From Bacteroidales bacterium (GTDB lineage: Bacteria > Bacteroidota > Bacteroidia > Bacteroidales > UBA932): a stretch of 64,000 nt of DNA. The translations under genes were made by a program, and so were the position numbers. The stretch covers positions 1 through 64,000 of the forward strand of contig JAFRNC010000006.1 in the NCBI GenBank assembly GCA_017430365.1, written 5' to 3'. The notes beneath the pieces are model-generated. The model was not told where the DNA came from, did not search any database, and worked only from the letters and a program-made list of their open reading frames with translations. Of the stretch, positions 8,664 to 16,102 are shown piece by piece (position 1 is the first letter of the stretch; each line of letters opens with the position of its first letter).

Positions 8664-10112
8664 ATGCTATTAAATAAAGAGTATCCAGCAACGCATTCCA
8701 TGTCAACCGCCTGGTATATGGTGGATGACAATGATAATGTGGCTATCCTTGACATGAATGAAAACGGACCGGTTCCATGGGATACCCCTGAGGAGTGTAT
8801 AGCATCCTTGGTCCTTGGATATGACAATGAGAGCCGGGTCAAGTCAGAGAGGAAGGTTTTTCCCGTCAATTTATCTACCGATCAACTAAAATTGCTACTC
8901 TCCTCACCTTTAAAACCAGATGAGTACAAGTGGTGGTATGATGCTATTGTCGAAATTGACGCTGGCAGAAAAGAAGAATTCTTGTCGCTGACAAAGAGCA
9001 AGGATTGTGAGGAGGTTTATTGCATATCAGAGGACCTTCATCTCTACCACTTAAGCATTGATGATGCTATCGTATATGAAAGTAACAACAAATGGCATGT
9101 TAGGATTCGTTCATCTCTAAAAAAGCTATTGGACGAAGGGATTATCATTAAGGTCTACGAAATGAACGATTTCTATCTTAACGACGAGTATGACAAATCG
9201 AAGGATGATGTAGTATTCACGAAAGAGTGGGAACAATGCCCGTATTATCTTTATGCGGAGCCTTATTGGGAAGAGTTCCTGGCAAAGAAACTGAATACTC
9301 CGGATAATCCGGTAAAACTGCATCAGATGCCAGAGGAGTTACGCCCGCGTATCATCAGAATTCCAGGAAGCTTTGATAACATTGAATATCTCCAGATAGC
9401 GAAGCACGTACCTTGCCATGTTTCAGGAGGAGAAAGCATGATTGCATATGATTGCGAGTATGGTAAAATTCCACTCGAAGATGGCTCGAGTGTATATGTC
9501 TTGACTGATCTTCTACCGGAATCTTTTACGCCGTACTGTCCAGAAGCAAACATTCATGGGTGCAAGAGTTGTGGGTGGAACTGCACATCATGCACTGAAA
9601 CACAGTTATGTGCGTATCCTACAGTGCTGATTATTGACTCGCCGGTGGAGACACGCAACTACGAGATGAAAACATCACTCGATGAGCTGTTTAGATATTC
9701 TCTTCAGGTCTCTTTAATGCCTAAATTCCCCAGTATCTCCGATGAAGGATATGAGCTACGGGACAATGACTACAGGAGACGGTTACGGCAAAATTTGACA
9801 ACCTATTATCAACAAGGTCGAGGCTGGCTGGAAAGAGTTATTGATAAATTCAAGCCTAATGTTATCCTTTTAAAGGGCGGTGTTGAGAAGATTCTTTCAA
9901 CGGTTTACTCGATAGATGATAACGTCATCTGCATTCAAGGGAATAGTTATCCAGTATTCTTGTACCGTGATAAAAAGAAGTTCAAAGCAAAGATTCTCGA
10001 GTTGGCGAAACTACCATATCGGGGGAAGCTCTATCCTTTAATCATTCCGGTAGATGAAATGAAAAAAATGCTCGCTGATGGTGCGGCTCAAAAGTATTCA
10101 GATTATTGTTAA
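8664..10112 (+). CDS. Tandem paralogue 2, HSMxTxW module with a cysteine cluster
   Basis: A 482-residue soluble protein of unknown function. It repeats the N-terminal module of the previous gene (KEYPATHSMSTAW, NVAILD, NENGPVP). In addition it has a cysteine-rich segment near residue 295-315, CKSCGWNCTSC followed by a further Cys, which could bind zinc or an iron-sulfur cluster. A C-terminal half has no familiar motif. The radical SAM gene follows within 20 bp, so the three are probably one operon. The added cysteines next to a radical SAM enzyme make this protein a candidate partner or substrate, but that is inference. Confidence 0.7.
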   Translation: MLLNKEYPATHSMSTAWYMVDDNDNVAILDMNENGPVPWDTPEECIASLVLGYDNESRVKSERKVFPVNLSTDQLKLLLSSPLKPDEYKWWYDAIVEIDAGRKEEFLSLTKSKDCEEVYCISEDLHLYHLSIDDAIVYESNNKWHVRIRSSLKKLLDEGIIIKVYEMNDFYLNDEYDKSKDDVVFTKEWEQCPYYLYAEPYWEEFLAKKLNTPDNPVKLHQMPEELRPRIIRIPGSFDNIEYLQIAKHVPCHVSGGESMIAYDCEYGKIPLEDGSSVYVLTDLLPESFTPYCPEANIHGCKSCGWNCTSCTETQLCAYPTVLIIDSPVETRNYEMKTSLDELFRYSLQVSLMPKFPSISDEGYELRDNDYRRRLRQNLTTYYQQGRGWLERVIDKFKPNVILLKGGVEKILSTVYSIDDNVICIQGNSYPVFLYRDKKKFKAKILELAKLPYRGKLYPLIIPVDEMKKMLADGAAQKYSDYC

Positions 10113-10129
10113 GATCAAATCACCCACAG

Positions 10130-10870
10130 ATGGAGTTGCTGTCAATCGATCTGTCGAACTACTGCTCCAAGCAGTGTCCCTTCTGCTATAATCATAGCAC
10201 GAAGGAAGGAAACGTAATATGGACGCCGGACGAGGTAATTGCATTCGCGTCTGACTGCATAGCACACGGCGTGAAGGCAGTTTCTCTGGGCGGAGGCGAG
10301 CCTTTTGAATATGATGGAATCTTCAAAGTCATCGATGCCTTGTATCCCAGGTGTTATCTTTCCGTTACGACCAATGGAAAACGGTTCGGGCGCTCAGTTT
10401 CGTGGGAGACACTCGCAAAACATAAGCCGGATAAGATTCACATATCTCTCCACAATCCGGGAAATGGGCTTGAGTTGTCTATGGTGTTACAACATTGTAG
10501 AATGCTTCAGAAATGCGGCATCAAGCCAGGGTGCAACCTGCTTGTCAGGGCATCGGATATTGATAATGCAAGGAATGCCTTCGACTGCCTTGCTGATTAT
10601 CTGAGCCCGGACCAAATCATCCTGATACCGATGCGTTTTTCAGATACGCCCACTGCCAAACAACTATCGGAGGTGGCTGGAGGCAAGCCTTTTCAGAGTC
10701 CTTCCTGCCTCTTAGGATGCAAGCGGCCGGACAACTTCGTATCCGTCTCATGGGATAAGAAAGCCAACTACTGCAGCTATGCTCCAGGCAAGAAGTCTCT
10801 GCCGACTTTGGACTATGAGGGAATGATGACAGCTTTGTCCCAGGTCCAATGGCGAAGTTGCATCAAATAA
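10130..10870 (+). CDS. Radical SAM enzyme
   Basis: A 246-residue radical SAM protein. The cluster-binding motif CxxxCxxC is in NYCSKQCPFCYN (from about residue 11), followed by a GGGEPF SAM-contact motif. The last third has four more cysteines (CLLGC, NYCSY, SC near the end), which could hold an auxiliary cluster. ATG 10130 is preferred to the TTG at 10106, which lies inside the preceding gene. There is no RiPP-like precursor peptide visible nearby. It is the third gene of the operon that begins at 7552. It is not a viperin-type sequence by its motif, and the substrate is unknown. Confidence 0.8.
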   Translation: MELLSIDLSNYCSKQCPFCYNHSTKEGNVIWTPDEVIAFASDCIAHGVKAVSLGGGEPFEYDGIFKVIDALYPRCYLSVTTNGKRFGRSVSWETLAKHKPDKIHISLHNPGNGLELSMVLQHCRMLQKCGIKPGCNLLVRASDIDNARNAFDCLADYLSPDQIILIPMRFSDTPTAKQLSEVAGGKPFQSPSCLLGCKRPDNFVSVSWDKKANYCSYAPGKKSLPTLDYEGMMTALSQVQWRSCIK

Positions 10871-10887
10871 AGAATTCTCTTTTTTTT

Positions 10888-10925
10888 GAGGTTGTCCCAC
10901 ATTTTGGAGCAACCTCATTTTTATT
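10888..10925 (+). terminator. Hairpin terminator that contains operator copy C
   Basis: GAGGTTG (10888-10894) pairs with CAACCTC (10910-10916), with inner CC/GG pairs, followed by ATTTTTATTTT. On the other strand the hairpin is also followed by a T-run, so it may act both ways. It ends the radical SAM transcript and overlaps the regulatory palindrome of the next unit. Confidence 0.6.
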
Positions 10926-10928
10926 TTG
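10894..10928 (+). promoter_or_regulatory. Operator copy C and promoter of the HIRAN gene
   Basis: GTCCCA-CATTT-TGGAGC at 10894-10910 has one perfect and one imperfect half-site with the same 6-5-6 spacing as copy B. Ten bp follow and then TTATTTTG at 10921-10928. ATG 10977 lies 48 bp further on. Confidence 0.5.
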
Positions 10929-10976
10929 TACTCAGAAAGGAACAAGAAGAAGTATAACACATTAATTCAAAGCCTT

Positions 10977-11321
10977 ATGAGAACAAAAGAGAACAAACCC
11001 GTCAAGAAAGTACATCTGACGAATTTTCACATTGCTGGATTTGGCTACTGGGAAGGCTGCGAGGCCTTCGAGCACCTGAAGATTGGGACCAAACTGGATC
11101 TTGTCCGAGAGGCCGATAATGCCTTCGACCCTTATGCTGTCGCAATCTACTATGGAGAGTACAAACTGGGCTTCATCCCGCGTGGCTCCAACCATGATAT
11201 TTCCAAATACCTGGAAATGGGTTTGGAAGACATCTTTGAGGTTCGCATCACGCGCATCACTCCCGATGTTCATCCGGAGCAGCAGGTGGAAGTGATTGTC
11301 TATATCAAGAATCAGAACTGA
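10977..11321 (+). CDS. HIRAN-domain protein
   Basis: A 114-residue stand-alone HIRAN domain, with the characteristic run FHIAGFGYWEG, then KLDLVREADNAFDPYAVAIY and LGFIPR. HIRAN domains bind 3' ends of single-stranded or damaged DNA and occur in helicases and in phage-defence contexts. ATG 10977 is chosen because the longer frame uses a TTG inside the -7 element. It is the first gene after operator copy C. A tRNA-like RNA lies 30 bp after its stop. Confidence 0.85.
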   Translation: MRTKENKPVKKVHLTNFHIAGFGYWEGCEAFEHLKIGTKLDLVREADNAFDPYAVAIYYGEYKLGFIPRGSNHDISKYLEMGLEDIFEVRITRITPDVHPEQQVEVIVYIKNQN

Positions 11322-11351
11322 TTCTATCAACGTAGGATTGAATTCCGAAAA

Positions 11352-11426
11352 GGAGCGCAGATGCCAGTGTATATGGAACAAACTGGACGTGCGACGGGAG
11401 GAGAGGTTCGAGTCCTCCGCGCTCCC
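11352..11426 (+). ncRNA. tRNA-like RNA without an anticodon arm
   Basis: A 7-bp acceptor stem, GGAGCGC (11352-11358) with GCGCTCC (11417-11423), is followed directly by CCA. The T-arm is perfect: GGAGG, loop TTCGAGT, CCTCC (11400-11416), with no gap to the acceptor strand. The remaining 41 nt do not form a normal D and anticodon arm. Instead CCAGT (11364-11368) pairs with ACTGG (11382-11386) around a 13-nt loop that contains GG. No discriminator base stands before CCA. The shape recalls the tRNA-like domain of tmRNA more than a decoding tRNA. It could be a decayed tRNA or a functional mimic. Confidence 0.6.
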
Positions 11427-11451
11427 CAAATAAGATAATAATCGAAACACT

Positions 11452-12189
11452 ATGGGGTTATATATCGGGAATAAGGCTGTAGTTGCAGTCTACTATGCAA
11501 GGCCGGACCAGCTGCTTGAGCTTCTGGATCACGGCAAATTCAATATGTCCTTGCTTGAGAACGTCGGACACTTTTCTAAACCGTTCCCCATATGGCGTAT
11601 TTCACAATGCTGGGACGTGGTTTCACGAGTGGAAGATTGGAAACCGGAATATCAGCCGGTAGCCATAGAATTCCGTAAACGCAATGATGAAATTATCCGG
11701 ATCTTCAAAGATTGTCTGGGAGTCGAATTCACCCCGATTGACTTTCAGTTGTATCACGATGATTTCTATTGTGATGACCCCGACGAGACGCCAGCAGATC
11801 AACTTATGGTCAATTCTACGCAGGAGTTGCTTGATGCCGGAGTCCGACAAATCGATATTGACCTCTATTGTGCGGTGGCAAAGTTTCACTTCGACGAAAC
11901 CCAGGCGCTACTGCAAAAAGGAGCGAATCCAGCAGCATGGTTGCCCGATCCTTTCCCGTCCGGTTTTCAGGTTGATGATCATATCGGGGCTGAGTGTTCT
12001 TACCTCGGAACGATGTTGTACTCGGATATGGAAGATAAAGGAAAATCGAAGACCGTCTATCACTTGGACCTTCCCCAATTATTTGGATGGGCTGCCTTCG
12101 AAACTATGTATCGACTCATTGAGAAATACCGGCAGCACCCTCACTATAAATGGCCAGAAGAGAATAATTGTCAAGAAACAAATACGTAA
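11452..12189 (+). CDS. Protein of unknown function with one ankyrin-like segment
   Basis: A 245-residue acidic protein that I do not recognise. Near residues 138-165 it has AVAKFHFDETQALLQKGANP, which looks like a single ankyrin-type helix pair and turn; such lone repeats are common in immunity-like proteins. No signal peptide or membrane segment is present. It follows the tRNA-like RNA by 25 bp and the next gene starts 6 bp after its stop, so it is probably co-transcribed with the following genes. Confidence 0.65.
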   Translation: MGLYIGNKAVVAVYYARPDQLLELLDHGKFNMSLLENVGHFSKPFPIWRISQCWDVVSRVEDWKPEYQPVAIEFRKRNDEIIRIFKDCLGVEFTPIDFQLYHDDFYCDDPDETPADQLMVNSTQELLDAGVRQIDIDLYCAVAKFHFDETQALLQKGANPAAWLPDPFPSGFQVDDHIGAECSYLGTMLYSDMEDKGKSKTVYHLDLPQLFGWAAFETMYRLIEKYRQHPHYKWPEENNCQETNT

Positions 12190-12195
12190 AACCAA

Positions 12196-13146
12196 ATGAG
12201 TAAGAAAGTCAAACTTGTGCCATACCGTTCTCCGCTTCAGCTGAAATCTCGTTTCGACAAACTTCGTGAGTTATCAGAAGCAGATCACGTCAATATTGAC
12301 AACGTTGAGTTCAAGTTCGAAGGTCCGGAATGCGGCTGGCTTGATGTCGAGGTGCTTCGTGATGGTGAATCGGTCTACTATTTCAATATGAGCGATGTGT
12401 ACGAACCTTTCAAGGCTTTGAATCGCTGGTTACTCTCGCTATTGAACGAATGGCCGACAACTACGGTGTTTCATTTTGATGCCGAACGATATGACCAGGA
12501 AATCACCTGCGATTTCATCGGCCTTTTGGAAGAAGGCGAATCATGTAAGGCTATCGCATTGTTCACCTTCTCTGCAGATTGGGAGGATTCTTATGATCCT
12601 GCCTTCGTCATAATGCCGGTCAATGAATTCGTCAGGAAATTCTACTATGGGCTCCTGGACTATTATATAGCCAATAAACAAGTCTTCATGCAGGACTGGG
12701 GTAATGAGTGCGAGTGGGAAGATAACCATTACCTGCTGGACGCTATTATTGCTGATAAAGAAATTGAAAAGATTATTCCGAGAATTGGCCCCAGGCCGGA
12801 GATTTTCAAGCCTACAACCGATGTCCCCGTCACTGAAGCAGATGCATTCGCAAGAATAGACGCCATGGTGACTGAGGAGGACAAGAAGCTACTCATAGAG
12901 ACGCCGCGATCGGATGAGGCTATAGCAAAGACTAAATCACTCGGTCTATGGATTAGGAACAACTGGATTTATAGTCCCGACGGTGAATCCCACAAGATGA
13001 AAGTCGAGCGATCCAAGTGCTTCCGAATGATGTCCAACGATGAGCTTGCCTACGACTTTTCCTGGTGCTTCACGGATGCGCATTATGTATCCTTCGGGTT
13101 CCTTGACCGATACATCGAGTATCTCAAAGGCAAAAAGAACAAATAG
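12196..13146 (+). CDS. Protein of unknown function with a DUF6794-like C-terminus
   Basis: A 316-residue soluble acidic protein. The first 200 residues have no recognised motif. The last 100 (from about 215) contain LGLWIRNNW followed by a helical stretch ending in YIEYLKGK, which resembles DUF6794, a small domain of unknown function often seen in immunity-type proteins of Bacteroidota. The gene is 6 bp after the previous one and 31 bp before the PflA-like gene. Assignment of the C-terminal domain is by eye only. Confidence 0.6.
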   Translation: MSKKVKLVPYRSPLQLKSRFDKLRELSEADHVNIDNVEFKFEGPECGWLDVEVLRDGESVYYFNMSDVYEPFKALNRWLLSLLNEWPTTTVFHFDAERYDQEITCDFIGLLEEGESCKAIALFTFSADWEDSYDPAFVIMPVNEFVRKFYYGLLDYYIANKQVFMQDWGNECEWEDNHYLLDAIIADKEIEKIIPRIGPRPEIFKPTTDVPVTEADAFARIDAMVTEEDKKLLIETPRSDEAIAKTKSLGLWIRNNWIYSPDGESHKMKVERSKCFRMMSNDELAYDFSWCFTDAHYVSFGFLDRYIEYLKGKKNK

Positions 13147-13177
13147 TAACCGTCAATGATAATAACGAATAGAACAT

Positions 13178-13924
13178 ATGAGACCTAAGAGAAAACCGCG
13201 TACCGCCCCTATTATGGGAATAGAACGACTTAGGGATAATGTCGATGGCCCTGGCATACGAACGCTGGTGCTATTCGATTCCTGCCCTCTGAATTGTGAC
13301 TATTGCCTCAATAAACTGGTGATGTCAAGCGGGATCAAAAAGGACTTTACTGTAGAGGAATTGTATAATCTCCTTCAAGTGGATGATCCGTACTTCGACA
13401 TTTCCCAAGGTGGCATCACATTCGGCGGAGGCGAACCGGCTCTCCAAAGCCGCTTCATTGAAGATTTCTACGAGTATATAGGCGGAGATTGGAGCATCAT
13501 GTTGGAAACCAGTCTCAATGTGCCACTTGAACATATACAAAGACTTGCCGTTTTTGTTGATAGATTCTATGTGGACATCAAAGATATGAATCCGCAGATA
13601 TACCTGGACTACACTCGTCGCGATGGCTCAATGGCATATACTGCACTTGAGTGGTTAGCGAAGAATGGATACGCTGATAATGTGATTGTTCGTATCCCTC
13701 TTATTCCGAATTATAACACAGAAGAGGATCAAGCAGCCAGTATTAAGGTCATAACAGAAATGGGCCTTAAAGCGGAATCATTCAAATACATTGAAACGCA
13801 TGAACCTTATGAGCCTCACATGACGATGGGTCTTCCTAATATAGAATGGCCGTATGACGACTTGATGGGAGATCTTAAGCCCGAGGAGGATATAATTCGC
13901 GAACAAGATGAACGGGAAGAATAA
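13178..13924 (+). CDS. PflA-like radical SAM activase
   Basis: A 248-residue radical SAM protein of the glycyl-radical-enzyme-activase type. Visible features are DNVDGPGIRTLVLF, the cluster motif CPLNCDYC, ITFGGGEPALQ and the later YVDIKD segment, all as in pyruvate formate-lyase and anaerobic NrdG-like activases. No glycyl radical enzyme is encoded in the window, and the protein lacks the extra ferredoxin insert of larger activases. It overlaps the next, Cys-rich gene by 17 bp, which suggests coupled translation and a joint function. The target is unknown. Confidence 0.8.
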   Translation: MRPKRKPRTAPIMGIERLRDNVDGPGIRTLVLFDSCPLNCDYCLNKLVMSSGIKKDFTVEELYNLLQVDDPYFDISQGGITFGGGEPALQSRFIEDFYEYIGGDWSIMLETSLNVPLEHIQRLAVFVDRFYVDIKDMNPQIYLDYTRRDGSMAYTALEWLAKNGYADNVIVRIPLIPNYNTEEDQAASIKVITEMGLKAESFKYIETHEPYEPHMTMGLPNIEWPYDDLMGDLKPEEDIIREQDEREE

Positions 13925-14153
13925 GTGCAACCGGCTTAAGGAACTACGCCGCTTGATTTGTGTCGAAAATGGGATTTCATCTACTGAGGAGCCTTGTGCC
14001 AAATCAGGTGAAGGATGCATCGGCACATGTCCAAAATGTGACCAGGAACTAAAAAAAATCGCTCAACTATTGGCCGAACGGAAGAAATTAGGATTGACGG
14101 TGAACATGGATGCGGCAAAGAAAGCATACCAATCATGGTCGTCAGCGCGATAG
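13908..14153 (+). CDS. Small Cys-rich protein
   Basis: An 81-residue basic protein with five cysteines, in LICVENG, EPCAK, EGCIGTCPKCD. The CIGTCPKC core looks like a metal-binding knuckle. Similar small proteins are common beside redox and radical SAM genes in Bacteroidales; no function is known to me. It starts inside the 3' end of the PflA-like gene (17-bp overlap), so the two are probably made together. It could carry a cluster or act as a partner of the activase. Confidence 0.7.
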   Translation: MNGKNKCNRLKELRRLICVENGISSTEEPCAKSGEGCIGTCPKCDQELKKIAQLLAERKKLGLTVNMDAAKKAYQSWSSAR

Positions 14154-14691
14154 TCAATAGGAAAGCGGTCAAAGCCAGTTCGCTCCGCTAAAGCTGCGCT
14201 CACTCGCTTTGGTTCCGTCCTCCGGGGCACTGTCGCGCCCCTCCGAACTCCACTTGTGGCAGCTCCACTGCGAGACTCTTCCCGCCGCGCTGAAGCGCTC
14301 TGGTCAGAGACTCGCGGCCGTTCCGCTCCGCGCTTCGCGCATAGAAAGGAAATAAGGTCAAGAGACTGTGACCGGACAAGCCGGCCACAGACTTTTGCTG
14401 GTTTGTCCCCCACCGTCCCCAGGGGCCATAATCGCCCGGGAGCCACAGTGCCGGCGCGACCGTCGGTGTCGCAAATCCGCGAGAATTAACATAATCCGGA
14501 TCGCACTTAACTAGGACCTTCAGGGACTCATTTAGATTGTCATGACGATCTCTGATTTCGCGTGTCTTTTCACCCCTTGCTCACCACAAATCCCGGAATA
14601 ACGCCACAAGCGGACAATAATTAGACAATCTCTCTTCCCCAATTCATTAGATCCATCTATCTTTGCAGATGGGTCTAATCCGCATTTGTAT
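14154..14691. other. GC-rich non-coding block, candidate mobilisation or attachment remnant
   Basis: No credible gene is seen; the long frames here run on both strands because the DNA is GC-rich. From about 14,160 to 14,480 the composition is clearly higher in G and C than the flanking genes, with short repeats of CGCTCCGC and GCTCCGCTAAAGCTGCGCTC-type sequence and several CCGG-based inverted repeats. Blocks like this often lie near mobilisation genes in Bacteroidales elements, but no mob gene is present. From 14,481 the DNA turns AT-rich again and ends with the HNH promoter. Confidence 0.5.
14646..14679. promoter_or_regulatory. Inverted repeat over the HNH gene promoter
   Basis: Arms of 13 bp at 14646-14658 (ATTAGATCCATCT) and 14667-14679 (AGATGGGTCTAAT) match at 12 of 13 positions and flank an 8-bp centre. 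The -7 element TATCTTTG (14658-14665) lies across the centre. This is the layout of an operator that blocks the promoter, or of a hairpin at the 5' end of the transcript. ATG 14692 follows within 26 bp of the box. Confidence 0.55.
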
Positions 14692-16005
14692 ATGATTAGG
14701 TTTACTATTTTCAGACTCTCCAATCACCAGCCCGTCCTGCATATGGACTTTGCCCGAAGGCAGAAAGAGATAGATCTCTTTGCTTCTTTAATAAATGGGG
14801 ATGCCAACAACCGGGAGATCAAAAGAGTCCAAGTCATGACGGAGGCCTTAAAAGAACGTCTTAAGCTATTGGATGTTGTTGGAGATAAGAGTTATCGCGC
14901 CAAGCACTTTCTTGAGGAAATCCCCAATGGGCAGATGTTCTTGATTGTTGCCGGGCACATCGAGGACGAGCTTGAGTACCACATCTATCTCACGCAGCTT
15001 GCCAAGATAAATGGAGTCACGCCGGAGCCCTCTACCATGGATCGCATCGGTAGTTATCTTTGGGAGCATTATGAGGTGCGGATTTACAAAGGCGATGACA
15101 GGCGTCGCATCGGTGTCGATGACAAGAGCTTGAGGGTCTGCCGATTCTGCGGAAAGAAAATGCCGGAAGTCAGTTTTAAGCATAAGGCTCATGCCATCTC
15201 GGAAGCCCTTGGAAACAAAGGATTGGTCTGTTTGGAAGAATGCGATGAATGCAACAAGCGTTTCAATGAATCCATTGAGCAGGATTTGGTCCAGATGATG
15301 TTGCCACATCTGCTATTGCATGGCATTTCCGGGAAAAACGGCATACCAGTAATCAAGGGAGATGGTTTTACGATGAAACTCGACACAAGCACCAGAGCCA
15401 CCCTAGGTCTGGACACCATTAAATACATCCTTCGGGACATGCCTAACAACAAGGATCCTCAGAATATTCTTGCTGGCATAAACAAAGATTATGAACCGTT
15501 CCTGCAATATAAGCCTCAGAATATATACAAATGCTTCTGCAAATACGCTCTGAGCCTTATGGATTCTTCGGAATTGAAGTGTTTTCAGGACACTATTGCC
15601 TGGATCAATGAGCCTATCACCAAGCACAGGTTGCCACCCATCTGGCACTACTCTGTGAACACGGAAGGCAAAACATGGAAGCAGACCACATCGATGATTA
15701 TTATGCGAAGGAAGCACGTGGGAAAAGATCTTCCGTATTGCTGGGCTATCATGATAATTGCCGGAGAACCCTACATCTTCATCATCCCATTCTGTTCGCA
15801 GGACAAGTATAAGTTTGTGGGGAAGATGCGGCAAGACTTCTTTATGAACGGCATCAAGAACATGATGCAAAACGTCCCATTCCAACCAAGAGATATGAGC
15901 GGCATAACCCCTGTTAAAACAAGAATCCGATTGTCGTTTGAAATATCTCCAGACTGCGAAGAAGGACGGGACTACTACATCCTTGAGCCAGAAATGCAGA
16001 AATAG
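14692..16005 (+). CDS. HNH-type endonuclease-like protein
   Basis: A 437-residue protein with a central HNH_5-like zinc motif near 150-190: CRFCGKKMPEVSF, then HKAHAISEALGNKGL, then CLEECDECNKRFN. The two CxxC pairs and the H-(x)-H segment fit a zinc-bound HNH nuclease core. The N-terminal 140 and C-terminal 240 residues have no motif that I recognise and could give target recognition. The start at ATG 14692 is chosen over a TTG 6 bp earlier. The gene stands alone behind an operator-like inverted repeat and faces the SEFIR gene convergently. A defence nuclease is likely by context. Confidence 0.75.
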   Translation: MIRFTIFRLSNHQPVLHMDFARRQKEIDLFASLINGDANNREIKRVQVMTEALKERLKLLDVVGDKSYRAKHFLEEIPNGQMFLIVAGHIEDELEYHIYLTQLAKINGVTPEPSTMDRIGSYLWEHYEVRIYKGDDRRRIGVDDKSLRVCRFCGKKMPEVSFKHKAHAISEALGNKGLVCLEECDECNKRFNESIEQDLVQMMLPHLLLHGISGKNGIPVIKGDGFTMKLDTSTRATLGLDTIKYILRDMPNNKDPQNILAGINKDYEPFLQYKPQNIYKCFCKYALSLMDSSELKCFQDTIAWINEPITKHRLPPIWHYSVNTEGKTWKQTTSMIIMRRKHVGKDLPYCWAIMIIAGEPYIFIIPFCSQDKYKFVGKMRQDFFMNGIKNMMQNVPFQPRDMSGITPVKTRIRLSFEISPDCEEGRDYYILEPEMQK

Positions 16006-16102
16006 TATCCGAAGGAGGAGTATTCGCTATTAAATAACATTACTTCTCTCGATTTCTGAAGAAAATAAGTTTGACAGAATCGTTTTTTTCATTTTGGCCA
16101 TA

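Noticed and set aside
14063..14489. Overlapping long frames on both strands in the GC-rich block
   Set aside because: They are low-complexity (Arg/Ala/Ser-rich) and caused by high GC; no start signal or family features.
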